DNA of 22,530 bases from Lachnospiraceae bacterium (GTDB lineage Bacteria > Bacillota_A > Clostridia > Lachnospirales > Lachnospiraceae). Below, one piece after another: positions 9,274 through 16,326 of the stretch. The translations under genes and the position numbers were made by a program. The stretch covers positions 1 through 22,530 of the forward strand of contig JAQUUB010000070.1 in NCBI GenBank assembly GCA_028694115.1, given 5' to 3'. The first letter of the stretch is position 1; the number at the start of each line of letters is the position of its first letter. The notes below the pieces were generated by a model. It ran no database searches. It saw only the letters and a list, made by a program, of their open reading frames with translations, and was not told where the DNA came from.

Positions 9274-9414
9274 ACTTTTCTCCTCATTATAAATCAAATA
9301 TTTCTTTTTATACTACAATTTATCACGGTCGTTTTGTAAAATCAATCATTTCTATCCAGTTACTTTTTCTTTTCTTATGATTTTCTTAAAATGCGTTTTT
9401 GAATCTTTATTAAC

Positions 9415-9443
9415 TTGCTAAAATAACTTTGCCTTTTTATAAT
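9415..9443 (+). promoter_or_regulatory. Sigma-A type promoter of the plus-strand lipoprotein
   Basis: TTGCTA (9415-9420), a 17-base spacer and TATAAT (9438-9443), about 92 bases before the ATG of the lipoprotein gene. Confidence 0.8.
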
Positions 9444-9491
9444 GTATATGTATCAAAACAACATAATAAATAATACAATAGATACATATAC
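9444..9491. repeat. 11-bp perfect inverted repeat just after the promoter
   Basis: GTATATGTATC at 9444-9454 and its exact reverse complement GATACATATAC at 9481-9491, with 26 bases between. The first arm directly abuts the -10 box. It could be an operator pair or a 5'-UTR stem. Confidence 0.6.
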
Positions 9492-9535
9492 TAAGAGCAT
9501 TCCGTTCTTAAAATTACATATATGGTAGGAGACCT

Positions 9536-11155
9536 ATGAAAAGCAAACTATTATTCATCACAAGTATATCAATTTTTATGCTTACCTCTTGTAAGCAAGC
9601 AGAAACTATCAAACCTCTCATAACCATTTCAGAGAATGAGCAATCTCAGGTACAAATCCAATCACAGGACATTACTCCATCAGAAAACACTCCAGCGAAT
9701 AGTACATCCAATAATATTATTATTACCAGCACTATTCGAAATGATGAGGTGAAAAGTGATGATGGCGCTGTACTTATAAATATTGATTATGATACGCCTA
9801 CAATTACTATTCCAGATAATAAGAATGCTTCAAGCAAAATTAATGATTATTTAAAAGCAAAAGAAGAAGAATTCTTTAAATCAGCATACGATTACAAAAC
9901 AGAAGCAAACGAATTCTATATAAACAGCGGTTCTACTACAGTTGAGGATTATTACTATGGTTACAGTTTTAGTGGATCTTTTTCAAGAGAACGTATCGAT
10001 CATTCCGTGATTTCACTAACATCCGAGGAATACTACTATATGGGTGGCGCACATGGCCAAACAATCAAATCTGGACTTAATTTCGATGCTGCTACAGGAG
10101 AATTGCTTACTCTACAAGATATCTCCACTAATAAAGACGCACTCATTGAATCTGCAAAATCTTATATTCTAACGGTATGTAAAAGTCCCTATTATCAAGA
10201 ATTACTTTTTGATGATTATGAAGAAAGTATTCCTTCTATTCTAGTGGATGGCAACTGGTACTTTTCAAAAGGGGGGCTTACTTTTATCGCTAACCAATAT
10301 GAGATTGCACCTTATGTCGCAGGCATTATAGAATTTACAATTCCATACGACCAATTGGTAGGGTTGAAAGATACTTACAAGTACCTTGGTAATTTAGAAT
10401 TAGCGGTAGGTAATAGTGTCTCAGCAAAATATGATTTAGACAGCGATGGAGAAATCGAAACTCTTTCCTATAGTATAAGCTACTCTAGTGAGGATGAAGA
10501 GATTCCAAAGCTTACCATCAATAATCAAGATTATTCTAATGTATTTGAGGATAACAATATTTACTTATTCTATGGTTACTGTCCTAGCTACTATGTCGTT
10601 GATTTAGATACCTCAGATTCTTATATTGAATTTGCAATCCTTGATAATGGACCTAACGATTACTCTACGACTCACTTCTTCCGCTATGTAAATGGTAACG
10701 TTCTTTATCTTGGATATGTAGAAGATTTATTAAGTAACTCATCTTGTTATACAGATGGCGATTCCATGATACACGCAGACTTGCATATATCTCTTCTTGA
10801 AACGCGATGCGCTCCTGCCCTCTATCAATTGACTAAAAAGAATACTATCGAATTATTTCCACAGGAATGGTACTATCCTAATAAATGTATTGGTACCTCT
10901 TTATTTGATTTTCATAACGTTTTACTTCCAGTGACTGTATACACAGAAAATGATTTGAATTCTAAACCTGTCGAATTAACTTCTGCCGATGGACCTGTAA
11001 CCTTTATCGCTCTTGATAACAAACATTGGATACAAGTAAAAACAGCTTCAAATGATATCTATTACATGTATATGAACGATTTTTCGATTATTAATTCAAA
11101 TGGTAAAGAATTAAATTCTACGGACGTATTCGAAAATTTATTAGTGGCAGGTTAA
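9536..11155 (+). CDS. Secreted lipoprotein with DUF4163/DUF3298 domain
   Basis: Lipid-anchored surface protein of 539 residues. The signal peptide ends in a lipobox with Cys at 19 (LTSC), then a Ser/Thr/Asn/Gln-rich linker to about residue 70. Residues about 75-270 look like the DUF4163 plus DUF3298 pair found in RsiV and PdaC-like proteins, with the typical YYYMGGAHG motif (GGAHG 170-174) and a T(G)ELLTLQDI stretch. A short DSDGEIETLSY segment near 300 recalls repeat-containing FG-GAP-like proteins. The C-terminal 80 residues could be a small SH3-like beta domain. The start has TAGGAG 5 bases upstream. It has its own promoter. The exact job is unknown; lysozyme binding or cell-wall association are only family-level possibilities. 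Confidence 0.8.
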   Translation: MKSKLLFITSISIFMLTSCKQAETIKPLITISENEQSQVQIQSQDITPSENTPANSTSNNIIITSTIRNDEVKSDDGAVLINIDYDTPTITIPDNKNASSKINDYLKAKEEEFFKSAYDYKTEANEFYINSGSTTVEDYYYGYSFSGSFSRERIDHSVISLTSEEYYYMGGAHGQTIKSGLNFDAATGELLTLQDISTNKDALIESAKSYILTVCKSPYYQELLFDDYEESIPSILVDGNWYFSKGGLTFIANQYEIAPYVAGIIEFTIPYDQLVGLKDTYKYLGNLELAVGNSVSAKYDLDSDGEIETLSYSISYSSEDEEIPKLTINNQDYSNVFEDNNIYLFYGYCPSYYVVDLDTSDSYIEFAILDNGPNDYSTTHFFRYVNGNVLYLGYVEDLLSNSSCYTDGDSMIHADLHISLLETRCAPALYQLTKKNTIELFPQEWYYPNKCIGTSLFDFHNVLLPVTVYTENDLNSKPVELTSADGPVTFIALDNKHWIQVKTASNDIYYMYMNDFSIINSNGKELNSTDVFENLLVAG

Positions 11156-11255
11156 CTATAAAATGATTGTAAAAAAACTGGACTTATCGGGTGATTGTTG
11201 AGTTAATAATATAGAAATCATCATAAAAAGTAATTTTAGAGAGGACGTTATTTAT

Positions 11256-12302
11256 TTGACAAAAGAAACAGAAAAAATTAGTCTTAAACAGACAGAGTAT
11301 TGGTATGCTCTTGATGCAGTAAAGGGAATTTTAATCATTGCAGTTTTTCTTGGACATATTATACCAGGCGTTCTAAGAGAAACATTTCCGCGATATCTCA
11401 TATATTCTTTTCATATGCCTATTTTTATTGGTATTTCAGGATTCCTTTTAAATCTGGATAAAATGGATATGAGGGTAGATAGACTAATATCTAAATATTG
11501 GAAAAGAATGCTTGGTCCCTGGATTATTGCTGTATGTGTTTTTTATATAGTAAACAATTTAGGGGGGGATTTAACAGTAAGGTCTTTTTTAAGTGCGTTT
11601 GCATATCCTTTTTATCATTTGTGGTTCATACTGGGTTACATTAGTTACTTGATTATCCTTTGCGTGCTATGGGTTATGTTTAGAAAATTGTCAAATGCAT
11701 ATGGATGCATCTTAATAGTTGCAACGATTATTAGTTTGGCTTCAAAGTGGGAACTGCTTATAGGTAACACTCTAATCAATGGAATTTTAGATATGGTACA
11801 TTATAATTTCAGGCTGTATAATTTTATATTTTTTGTAATAGGTGTCTATTTCCGTCATGTGATTCAAAGATCTAATCAGAATTACATATTAAAAAAAATT
11901 TGGATATACCGGATTGCAACCATAATTTTGGTGTTGATTACAGTTCTATTGTTCTTCTATGGAAATGATAACGTAGAAAAATTAATGTACTTTGTTTTGA
12001 ATGTGCCTTTACTGATAACTGTATTAGATTTTACTATATCAAATTCCTCAATAAGATGCAGATGGCTTGAATTTTTAGGTCAGTATTCTCTGCCAATATA
12101 TTTATATCATGTTTTATGCAAATTTTTCGCTGGATATTTCGGGGTGGAAGGTTCACCGATGTATTATATTGTTACTATAATTCTGTTTATTTTAGAATGT
12201 ATAGCAGTGTATTTGTTACGAAACATACCCGTTATTAACCGCTATATATTGGGTTCACAGAGCCAGTCATTAAAAAATGATCGTAGAACTCTTAAAAATT
12301 GA
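11256..12302 (+). CDS. Membrane acyltransferase, family 3 (Acyl_transf_3)
   Basis: Integral membrane protein of 348 residues with about ten hydrophobic helices. It transfers acyl (often O-acetyl) groups to surface sugars or similar acceptors. The N-terminal signature LDAVKGILIIAVFLGHI (D20, KG 23-24, H34) matches the family's D--RGI-I--VV--H pattern; the HMPIFIGISGFL segment around residue 53 is also typical. It starts with TTG at 11256, preceded by GAGAGGA at about 10 bases. It follows the lipoprotein gene by 100 bases with no clear terminator between them, so co-transcription is possible. It ends just before the tRNA fragment and is the last chromosomal gene before the island boundary. Acceptor unknown. 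Confidence 0.9.
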   Translation: MTKETEKISLKQTEYWYALDAVKGILIIAVFLGHIIPGVLRETFPRYLIYSFHMPIFIGISGFLLNLDKMDMRVDRLISKYWKRMLGPWIIAVCVFYIVNNLGGDLTVRSFLSAFAYPFYHLWFILGYISYLIILCVLWVMFRKLSNAYGCILIVATIISLASKWELLIGNTLINGILDMVHYNFRLYNFIFFVIGVYFRHVIQRSNQNYILKKIWIYRIATIILVLITVLLFFYGNDNVEKLMYFVLNVPLLITVLDFTISNSSIRCRWLEFLGQYSLPIYLYHVLCKFFAGYFGVEGSPMYYIVTIILFILECIAVYLLRNIPVINRYILGSQSQSLKNDRRTLKN

Positions 12303-12389
12303 CCTAATTATTTTTTCTTTCAATGACATTATCTCCTTTATATTAAATTAGGTTGTAAATCATTGGTTAATGTAACGAAAAATATAAAA

Positions 12390-12429
12390 AAACCTTGATT
12401 CTACATAAATTTATGTAAAATCAAGGTTT
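12390..12429 (-). terminator. Terminator of the tRNA-Leu locus
   Basis: Stem AAACCTTGAT/ATCAAGGTTT topped by a TACATAAATTTATGTA palindrome, followed on the minus strand by TTTTTTTATATTTTT. It sits 8 bases beyond the 3' end of the tRNA fragment, as a native tRNA terminator would. It may also face transcription from the acyltransferase gene. Confidence 0.88.
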
Positions 12430-12436
12430 CCAATAC

Positions 12437-12484
12437 TGCGGGTAACAGGACTTGAACCTGCACGGTCTCCCACTAGAACCTAAA
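12437..12484 (-). tRNA. 3' fragment of tRNA-Leu(UAG); probable attachment-site end of an island
   Basis: The minus strand reads from inside the anticodon loop (TT-TAG-GT), through the 3' anticodon stem TCTAG, a class II variable arm (TGG GAGA CCG) and the T arm GCAGG-TTCAAGT-CCTGT, to the acceptor strand TACCCGC with discriminator A. The next bases are GTA, so CCA is not encoded. The sequence to the right (5') does not supply the partner strand of the anticodon stem, nor a D arm or 5' acceptor strand. This is therefore a truncated tRNA, not a working gene. A break in the anticodon loop is a usual crossover point for tyrosine recombinases. The native terminator on the left argues that this is the displaced chromosomal 3' end and the element lies to the right. 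Confidence 0.85.
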
Positions 12485-12648
12485 TAAGACACCTCTGATT
12501 TTTCTTGTATTATATCATGCTATAATATCTTTTTATATAGCATTTTCCTACCCAGAACCACTCATTTTTTCTTTATGATGTCACTTCGTTCTTATACTGT
12601 TATTCCCGTTGCAGTATTTATTGCAGTACTTATTGCAGTACAACTGCA
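12485..12648. other. Island left end, non-coding
   Basis: No convincing gene. An AT-rich palindromic stretch lies around 12508-12528 and a triple 12-bp repeat at 12609-12640. The position beside the att fragment suggests recombinase or excisionase binding sites, which is inference. Confidence 0.4.
12609..12644. repeat. Three 12-bp tandem direct repeats (TTGCAGTA-N-TTA)
   Basis: TTGCAGTA begins at 12609, 12621 and 12633, that is every 12 bases, with YTTA-like spacers. They lie about 125 bases inside the presumed island end. Arm-type binding sites for an integrase are one explanation. Confidence 0.7.
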
Positions 12649-12819
12649 TTAATTTTTATAGTCTTTTTTTCTTATCCAACGCTTCTTCAATGCTTTATCA
12701 ATCTGAGTTTCCGAGATTGTGCCTGTGTCAAATGATTGAATAAAATCATTTCTTTCTTCGTCATCATAATGATAGTTACTTGGAATAATCAACTCAAAAT
12801 CTTGTTTTCTCAAACCCAT
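12649..12819 (-). CDS. Small hypothetical protein, 56 residues
   Basis: Not recognised. The frame runs from an ATG at 12819 with an excellent AGGAGGG site 6 bases upstream to a TAA at 12649. The product is MGLRKQDFELIIPSNYHYDD followed by a charged part ending KKRWIRKKDYKN. It is rich in acidic residues in the middle and basic at the C-terminus, with no membrane segment. It lies downstream of the 83-residue gene with only 30 bases between them and is probably co-transcribed. The strong ribosome binding site is the main reason to believe it. Confidence 0.7.
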   Translation of the reverse strand: MGLRKQDFELIIPSNYHYDDEERNDFIQSFDTGTISETQIDKALKKRWIRKKDYKN

Positions 12820-12849
12820 TTTATCCCTCCTAGATTCATATAATCATAA

Positions 12850-13101
12850 TTAAATAAGATTTCTTCTGTTCATTTCTTCATCAACTACTTCTTTCTTCCA
12901 CTCCGAAAGCTCTGCGTAACGATATATTTTCATAAGTTCATCGTCTGTTTTTGCTCTCAATTGCCTACTTAATTCTGTTTTTGCAGAATCCAGTTTCTGG
13001 TTGTACTTTTTTTCCATATGGCTGTATTCTTTTTCCGCATAGTCGTTAATCTTTTTAAGCCCTTCCCCTGCCATTTTAAAGAGATTCTCCCAATCTGCCA
13101 T
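12850..13101 (-). CDS. Small hypothetical coiled-coil protein, 83 residues
   Basis: Family not recognised. Highly charged, with a likely coiled coil over residues 15-55 (many E, K and hydrophobics at heptad spacing) and a C-terminal segment KKEVVDEEMNRRN. No signal peptide or membrane helix. A perfect AAGGAGGAATT site precedes the ATG. It is followed closely by the 56-residue gene. It is probably an accessory gene of the island. Confidence 0.78.
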   Translation of the reverse strand: MADWENLFKMAGEGLKKINDYAEKEYSHMEKKYNQKLDSAKTELSRQLRAKTDDELMKIYRYAELSEWKKEVVDEEMNRRNLI

Positions 13102-13328
13102 TCATAATTCCTCCTTATCGATTTTCATTATATCTACTTCCTGCATTCGTTTTCAATATGAATAATTCATTGTAGAATTCCTTTTTTTATTACTATACTA
13201 TTCCTATATGTTTACTTATATATTCTTTCTCTTTTAGCGTTTCTTCCAATCGCCCCTCCCTGATCTCGAGTAAAAAACATTGTTTCTACATTTGCTGACA
13301 TATAAACTCGTTTTAAACAAAATAAGAA
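13102..13328. other. Non-coding stretch with a DUF932 relic
   Basis: AT-rich sequence between the 83-residue gene and the hairpin at 13329. Apart from the short DUF932-like remnant at 13212-13301 and the ribosome binding site of the 83-residue gene, I see no gene. The promoter of the two small genes should lie here. Confidence 0.4.
13212..13301 (-). pseudogene. Relic of a DUF932 protein N-terminus
   Basis: The frame from the ATG at 13301 encodes MSANVETMFFTRDQGG and then unrelated residues up to a TAA, 29 codons in all. Its first 13 residues match the start of the DUF932 protein at 20046 (MAANVESMFYTRE) with only conservative changes, and the DNA is also nearly identical over about 30 bases (13268-13301 versus 20013-20046). 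After the match the homology stops abruptly. No ribosome binding site is seen. I read it as the remains of a second DUF932 copy or of a recombination event. Confidence 0.6.
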
Positions 13329-13353
13329 GGGCGGTGGAACATTTCCACCGCCC
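13329..13353 (-). terminator. Strong GC-rich hairpin terminator
   Basis: Perfect 11-bp stem GGGCGGTGGAA/TTCCACCGCCC with a 3-base loop, followed on the minus strand by TTCTTATTTTGTTT. It would end the transcript of the small genes at 13379-13800. Confidence 0.85.
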
Positions 13354-13378
13354 AGTATCACTGTAAAATTAAAAACAT

Positions 13379-13556
13379 CTAATTCCGATCTTCTTCAATC
13401 AATCCAAGAATATATTCTTCTGACCATAGTTCATTTGGGAAAATAGCAATATCATTCTTATACTTACGAATTATTCTTACTGGCTCAATGGTATTATCGT
13501 ACACGTGTAAAATATCACAAAGCTCTATAAGTTTGGCCCTCTAAAACGAGTATCAT
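13379..13556 (-). pseudogene. Small ORF, apparently frameshifted
   Basis: An ATG at 13556, with TAGGAAG upstream and only 7 bases after the stop codon of the preceding gene, opens MILVLEGQTYRAL and then stops. One base out of frame, an open frame continues as KLIELCDILHVYDNTIEP and ends in GLIEEDRN at 13379. The whole span is 178 bases, one more than a multiple of three, as expected for a single-base change. Joined, it would give about 58 residues, not recognised. Alternatively the second part alone may be translated from a GTG. A terminator follows immediately. Confidence 0.5.
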
Positions 13557-13563
13557 TGGCTTC

Positions 13564-13800
13564 CTATTTAACATACTTTTTCTCCCCATCCGAGTATTCT
13601 ACGTATGCTTTTTTTGTTTCTGTATCATATTTGGCCACTGGTTTTTTACAGAACTGTGCCTTTTCTACTGCTGATTTTACAGCTCTTTTTGCTCTGGCAT
13701 CCATCTCAATATCCCCTATGGATAAAAATTCTTTTTGCTCATTAGATGTTACGACCTTAATCGAATGTTTTTTTCCCGTTATCAATTTTACTGTACTCAT
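13564..13800 (-). CDS. Small hypothetical protein, 78 residues
   Basis: Not recognised as a named family. Basic, soluble, with MSTVKLITGKKHSIKVV at the N-terminus and a C-terminal beta-like segment AKYDTETKKAYVEYSDGEKK. The ATG at 13800 has TTGGAG 8 bases upstream, and that site lies inside the longer in-frame extension to 13818, so I prefer the shorter form. It precedes the broken small ORF by 7 bases and is followed by the terminator at 13329, so these form one short transcript. Probably an island accessory gene. Confidence 0.7.
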   Translation of the reverse strand: MSTVKLITGKKHSIKVVTSNEQKEFLSIGDIEMDARAKRAVKSAVEKAQFCKKPVAKYDTETKKAYVEYSDGEKKYVK

Positions 13801-13938
13801 ATTATCACTCCAAAGCACCTGAATTATTATATGCTACAATATCCTCTATCATCAAATAATCATTTTTTTCACATGTTTTATTTAGTATTAGTATATCATA
13901 ATCATTTTAAAAAAACATCCCAGCACATGATAGTAGAG

Positions 13939-13962
13939 AACTAGGTCAGTCATGACCTAGTT
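13939..13962. repeat. 10-bp perfect hairpin AACTAGGTCA
   Basis: AACTAGGTCA pairs with TGACCTAGTT around a 4-base loop. There is no T tract on either side, so it is not a standard terminator. It is the first of four stems in 240 bases. Confidence 0.7.
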
Positions 13963-14080
13963 TCAGACTGTAGACAATGTCGTTTCATAAAAGTAGGTAT
14001 GTATATTTAACTCATAAATATACATACCTACATCTTCAATAATTTTCGTTTCAAAATTATTCTGTAATATATTTTAATTT
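13963..14080. other. Non-coding interval holding a long palindrome
   Basis: No ORF. The interval contains the 17-bp stem listed separately, and otherwise AT-rich sequence. Confidence 0.4.
13993..14031. repeat. 17-bp perfect inverted repeat
   Basis: GTAGGTATGTATATTTA (13993-14009) is exactly repeated in inverse at 14015-14031 with a 5-base loop. On the minus strand the stem is followed by TTTTATG, so weak termination is possible. The length and perfection are greater than needed for that. Confidence 0.8.
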
Positions 14081-14115
14081 AAGTTACCAGCGCTATAGAT
14101 CAGCCCCGGTAACTT
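14081..14115 (-). repeat. 8-bp stem AAGTTACC/GGTAACTT
   Basis: Inverted repeat with a 19-base loop that itself has limited pairing. On the minus strand it is followed by AAATTAAAATATATT. It may be a secondary terminator behind the one at 14147. Confidence 0.55.
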
Positions 14116-14146
14116 TCAGTTTAGCCACTAAATTTTTATTCAAAAA

Positions 14147-14179
14147 AACCTACCAACTTAATACTGTAGTTAGTAGGTT
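14147..14179 (-). terminator. Terminator of the alpha-toroid gene
   Basis: Stem AACCTAC/GTAGGTT extended by AAC/GTT with one mismatch, followed on the minus strand by seven T. It lies 42 bases past the stop codon. Confidence 0.88.
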
Positions 14180-14220
14180 ATAAGACCGACAAATTGGAAG
14201 TTATGTTCTACATAATATTC

Positions 14221-15183
14221 TCATAATCCCACTCGTTTCAATATCTGATTACACAGATATGTTAAATATGGAGATGGTTGTTTCTTTTGACCAAAATCCC
14301 AGTTTTTACATTTCTGATATATCGACTCAGGTGTGAACAACCCATTTTCATCCTGTTTATCCTTTATAAGTGTAACCATTTCCAAGAATCGGCTGTCTGA
14401 TTTAGCGAAGTCAAAACGACTTAGCACATCTGCCACACTTACTATGTCATACCACATAGCAGGTGCTTTCAGCTTTCTAAAATCATTACCCATATAGAAC
14501 ATGTATGGGTGTTTTTCTAAACTATTTTCCCATAACGAAAGCATTATCATTACCATTTCTTTGCTAATTTTACTATTATTATATTCTGGAATACAAGAAA
14601 GCAGCTTTAACATTATTAAAGTGGCATATGGACAACAATCGTCTTTCCGCCCTGGACCTCTAAATTTACCGAGTTCTTGAGAAACAGAACAAGGAAAACC
14701 CTGAGCCTTGTAGAAACTTAAAAGATACTCTACACCTTGCTTTATATGATTTTCATAGTCAATTCCTGCTTTAAGCAAAGCATAAAGTAATAACGGAGCA
14801 TCACAGAGACACCATCCAAAAGTATCTTCCCCACTTCCTCCAAAGTGTTTTGGTATATTTGTTAGTGATTGATATACGCCATTTTTGTCTTTATGAACCA
14901 TGATTTTCTCCACGGCTTTCTGTATTTCCAAAACATCAGTATCTAATCCAATTTCCAACAAAAATAGCAATTTGTGTATTGGTAACTCTGGGTTCTTGTG
15001 ATTGCTCACAAGAATGCTATGAAAATCTGTAATGTCATTCAGGTATAACTTGATTTTAGGTTCAGACAATGCTTGATGTCTTAACTCTTTCAAATCTTCC
15101 TTTTTTTCATTCAAAAAATTTATCCTTGTAGCGTAAAGCAACCAAGATTCGCCATTCTCTAAAATATACTCAATATAACTCAT
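14221..15183 (-). CDS. Alpha-toroid (prenyltransferase/terpene cyclase-like) protein
   Basis: Soluble protein of 320 residues, mostly alpha-helical, resembling proteins annotated as prenyltransferase or squalene-oxidase repeat proteins. Visible features are repeats of paired helices, a GVYQSL segment (102-107), FGGSGEDTFGWCLCDAPLLL (114-133) and GPGRKDDCCPYATLIMLKLL (176-195). The last two have the shape of toroid repeats and carry conserved-looking Cys pairs (125/127, 183/184). No DxDD or other cyclase catalytic motif is present, so enzyme activity is not supported. I start at the ATG at 15183 with AAAGGATGGGG upstream; two earlier in-frame Met codons exist. It lies in the presumed island as cargo with its own promoter and terminator. 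Role unknown. Confidence 0.7.
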   Translation of the reverse strand: MSYIEYILENGESWLLYATRINFLNEKKEDLKELRHQALSEPKIKLYLNDITDFHSILVSNHKNPELPIHKLLFLLEIGLDTDVLEIQKAVEKIMVHKDKNGVYQSLTNIPKHFGGSGEDTFGWCLCDAPLLLYALLKAGIDYENHIKQGVEYLLSFYKAQGFPCSVSQELGKFRGPGRKDDCCPYATLIMLKLLSCIPEYNNSKISKEMVMIMLSLWENSLEKHPYMFYMGNDFRKLKAPAMWYDIVSVADVLSRFDFAKSDSRFLEMVTLIKDKQDENGLFTPESIYQKCKNWDFGQKKQPSPYLTYLCNQILKRVGL

Positions 15184-15241
15184 AATCCCCATCCTTTGCA
15201 CAAAACATAAAAATCAGTATTACAAATACAAATTAGTAATT

Positions 15242-15268
15242 ATTATACCACTTTTCATCTAACTACAA
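15242..15268 (-). promoter_or_regulatory. Promoter of the alpha-toroid gene
   Basis: On the minus strand an extended -10 (TGGTATAAT, TATAAT at 15242-15247) is preceded at 15 bases by a weak TTGTAG. It is about 60 bases before the start codon. Confidence 0.55.
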
Positions 15269-15350
15269 TATTAAGTTTTCAATGTTCCTTCACTAGCTAA
15301 ATTTTAATTTATACTATCTAACAGCTTCTCAACAAACTGGATTTTATATA

Positions 15351-16016
15351 TTAATAATTATGAGAGTAAAAATCAATTATAGGAACACCCTTTGCTATGA
15401 GGTAATTTCCAACTGCTCTTTCGATTTCACCTGTTTTTCGTCCATTGAGAATATCTTCTGTTAGTGGGAAAATAAATACAAATGAATCATCCCATTTATC
15501 ATCATTTTCAGTGACTAGTTTACCTGAAGTATTGTCTAAGCGATAATTGATATCAAAACTTTTGGCAACCACACCTAAATGGTGTTTTTTGGTGAACTTC
15601 ATCCAAATTATATCACTTGGATAATTCAGTCTAAATCTTTCTTGTATAACATTGTATTTGGGGTCCCACTTTGTATATTTACGTTCTTTTTCATTCCATT
15701 TTGGACCAATCCAATTGTAACCTTGAGCAATAATTCCATTATCTAAAATAATTGCCTGATTATCGTCATCAAGTGATATTATATCACATCTTCTTTTATT
15801 ATTAGATTCATCTGATTCAGGCATCATCTTGGTAAAAAAATCATTTATATACGAAAAAACCTGACAATAAGGAACAATCTCAATTGTAGCTTGTTCCTTT
15901 GCTTTTTCAATTCTTTTATCCCAATTAGCTTTTCTTTCTTCAAATGTCATGTTCTTTGTCGTTCTTGGTGGCGTATTAGGGTTTTCTGCAAAAAAGATTT
16001 CTATATTGCCAAGCAT
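15351..16016 (-). CDS. Hypothetical protein, 221 residues
   Basis: Family not recognised. Soluble, with no signal peptide. The N-terminal part has a charged helix (FEERKANWDKRIEKAKEQ, about residues 25-42), followed by mixed alpha/beta sequence with many aromatic residues (GYNWIGPKWNEKERKYTKWD, about 98-117) and a conserved-looking C-terminal end (VGNYLIAKGVPIIDFYSHNY). The ATG at 16016 is preceded by GAGGAGG at 8 bases, better than the in-frame ATG at 16040. It stands alone between two non-coding stretches next to the toroid gene, in a region of island cargo. A defence or anti-defence role is possible only by location; nothing in the sequence shows it. Confidence 0.7.
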   Translation of the reverse strand: MLGNIEIFFAENPNTPPRTTKNMTFEERKANWDKRIEKAKEQATIEIVPYCQVFSYINDFFTKMMPESDESNNKRRCDIISLDDDNQAIILDNGIIAQGYNWIGPKWNEKERKYTKWDPKYNVIQERFRLNYPSDIIWMKFTKKHHLGVVAKSFDINYRLDNTSGKLVTENDDKWDDSFVFIFPLTEDILNGRKTGEIERAVGNYLIAKGVPIIDFYSHNY

Positions 16017-16040
16017 TACTTTTTCCTCCTCAAATTTCAA

Positions 16041-16326
16041 TTTGTAATATAGTCAGTGTAGCATTGATAACTAGAATAAGCTATTAAAACTTTATCACTT
16101 CACAGTCTGATGTTTGCTCCATTAAATTCGGATTTGCTTCAAAATTGCCTATTATGTGTTGTAAATAATGAAATGTATAATTATAAGTGATTATGCATTT
16201 CAGACTGTAGAAAATTTAACTTTTGAATTAAATTATGTAAAAACAGAATTATACATAATAAAGGCACGGTACAATTTCCGTACCTTTATTAAATCTACGT
16301 TACTAAATTGGAACTCTACTTATCTA
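16041..16326. other. Non-coding stretch upstream of the 221-residue gene
   Basis: AT-rich. It holds a short palindrome (CAAATTGAAATTTG) beside the ribosome binding site of the 221-residue gene, a possible minus-strand -10 (TATATT) for it, and the hairpin at 16257-16290. A 61-codon plus-strand frame here lacks a ribosome binding site and is not annotated. Confidence 0.4.
16257..16290. terminator. Hairpin, possible terminator of the 26-residue peptide gene
   Basis: AATAAAGG(C)ACGG pairs with CCGT(A)CCTTTATT: 12 paired bases with one mismatch and an 8-base loop. T tracts are short on both strands, so termination is plausible but not certain. It is 37 bases past the peptide stop codon. Confidence 0.6.

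Noticed and set aside
13961..16211. A 14-base direct repeat TTTCAGACTGTAGA at 13961 and 16198, flanking the toroid and 221-residue genes.
   Set aside because: About one such pair is expected by chance in an AT-rich window of this size, and the match does not extend on either side.
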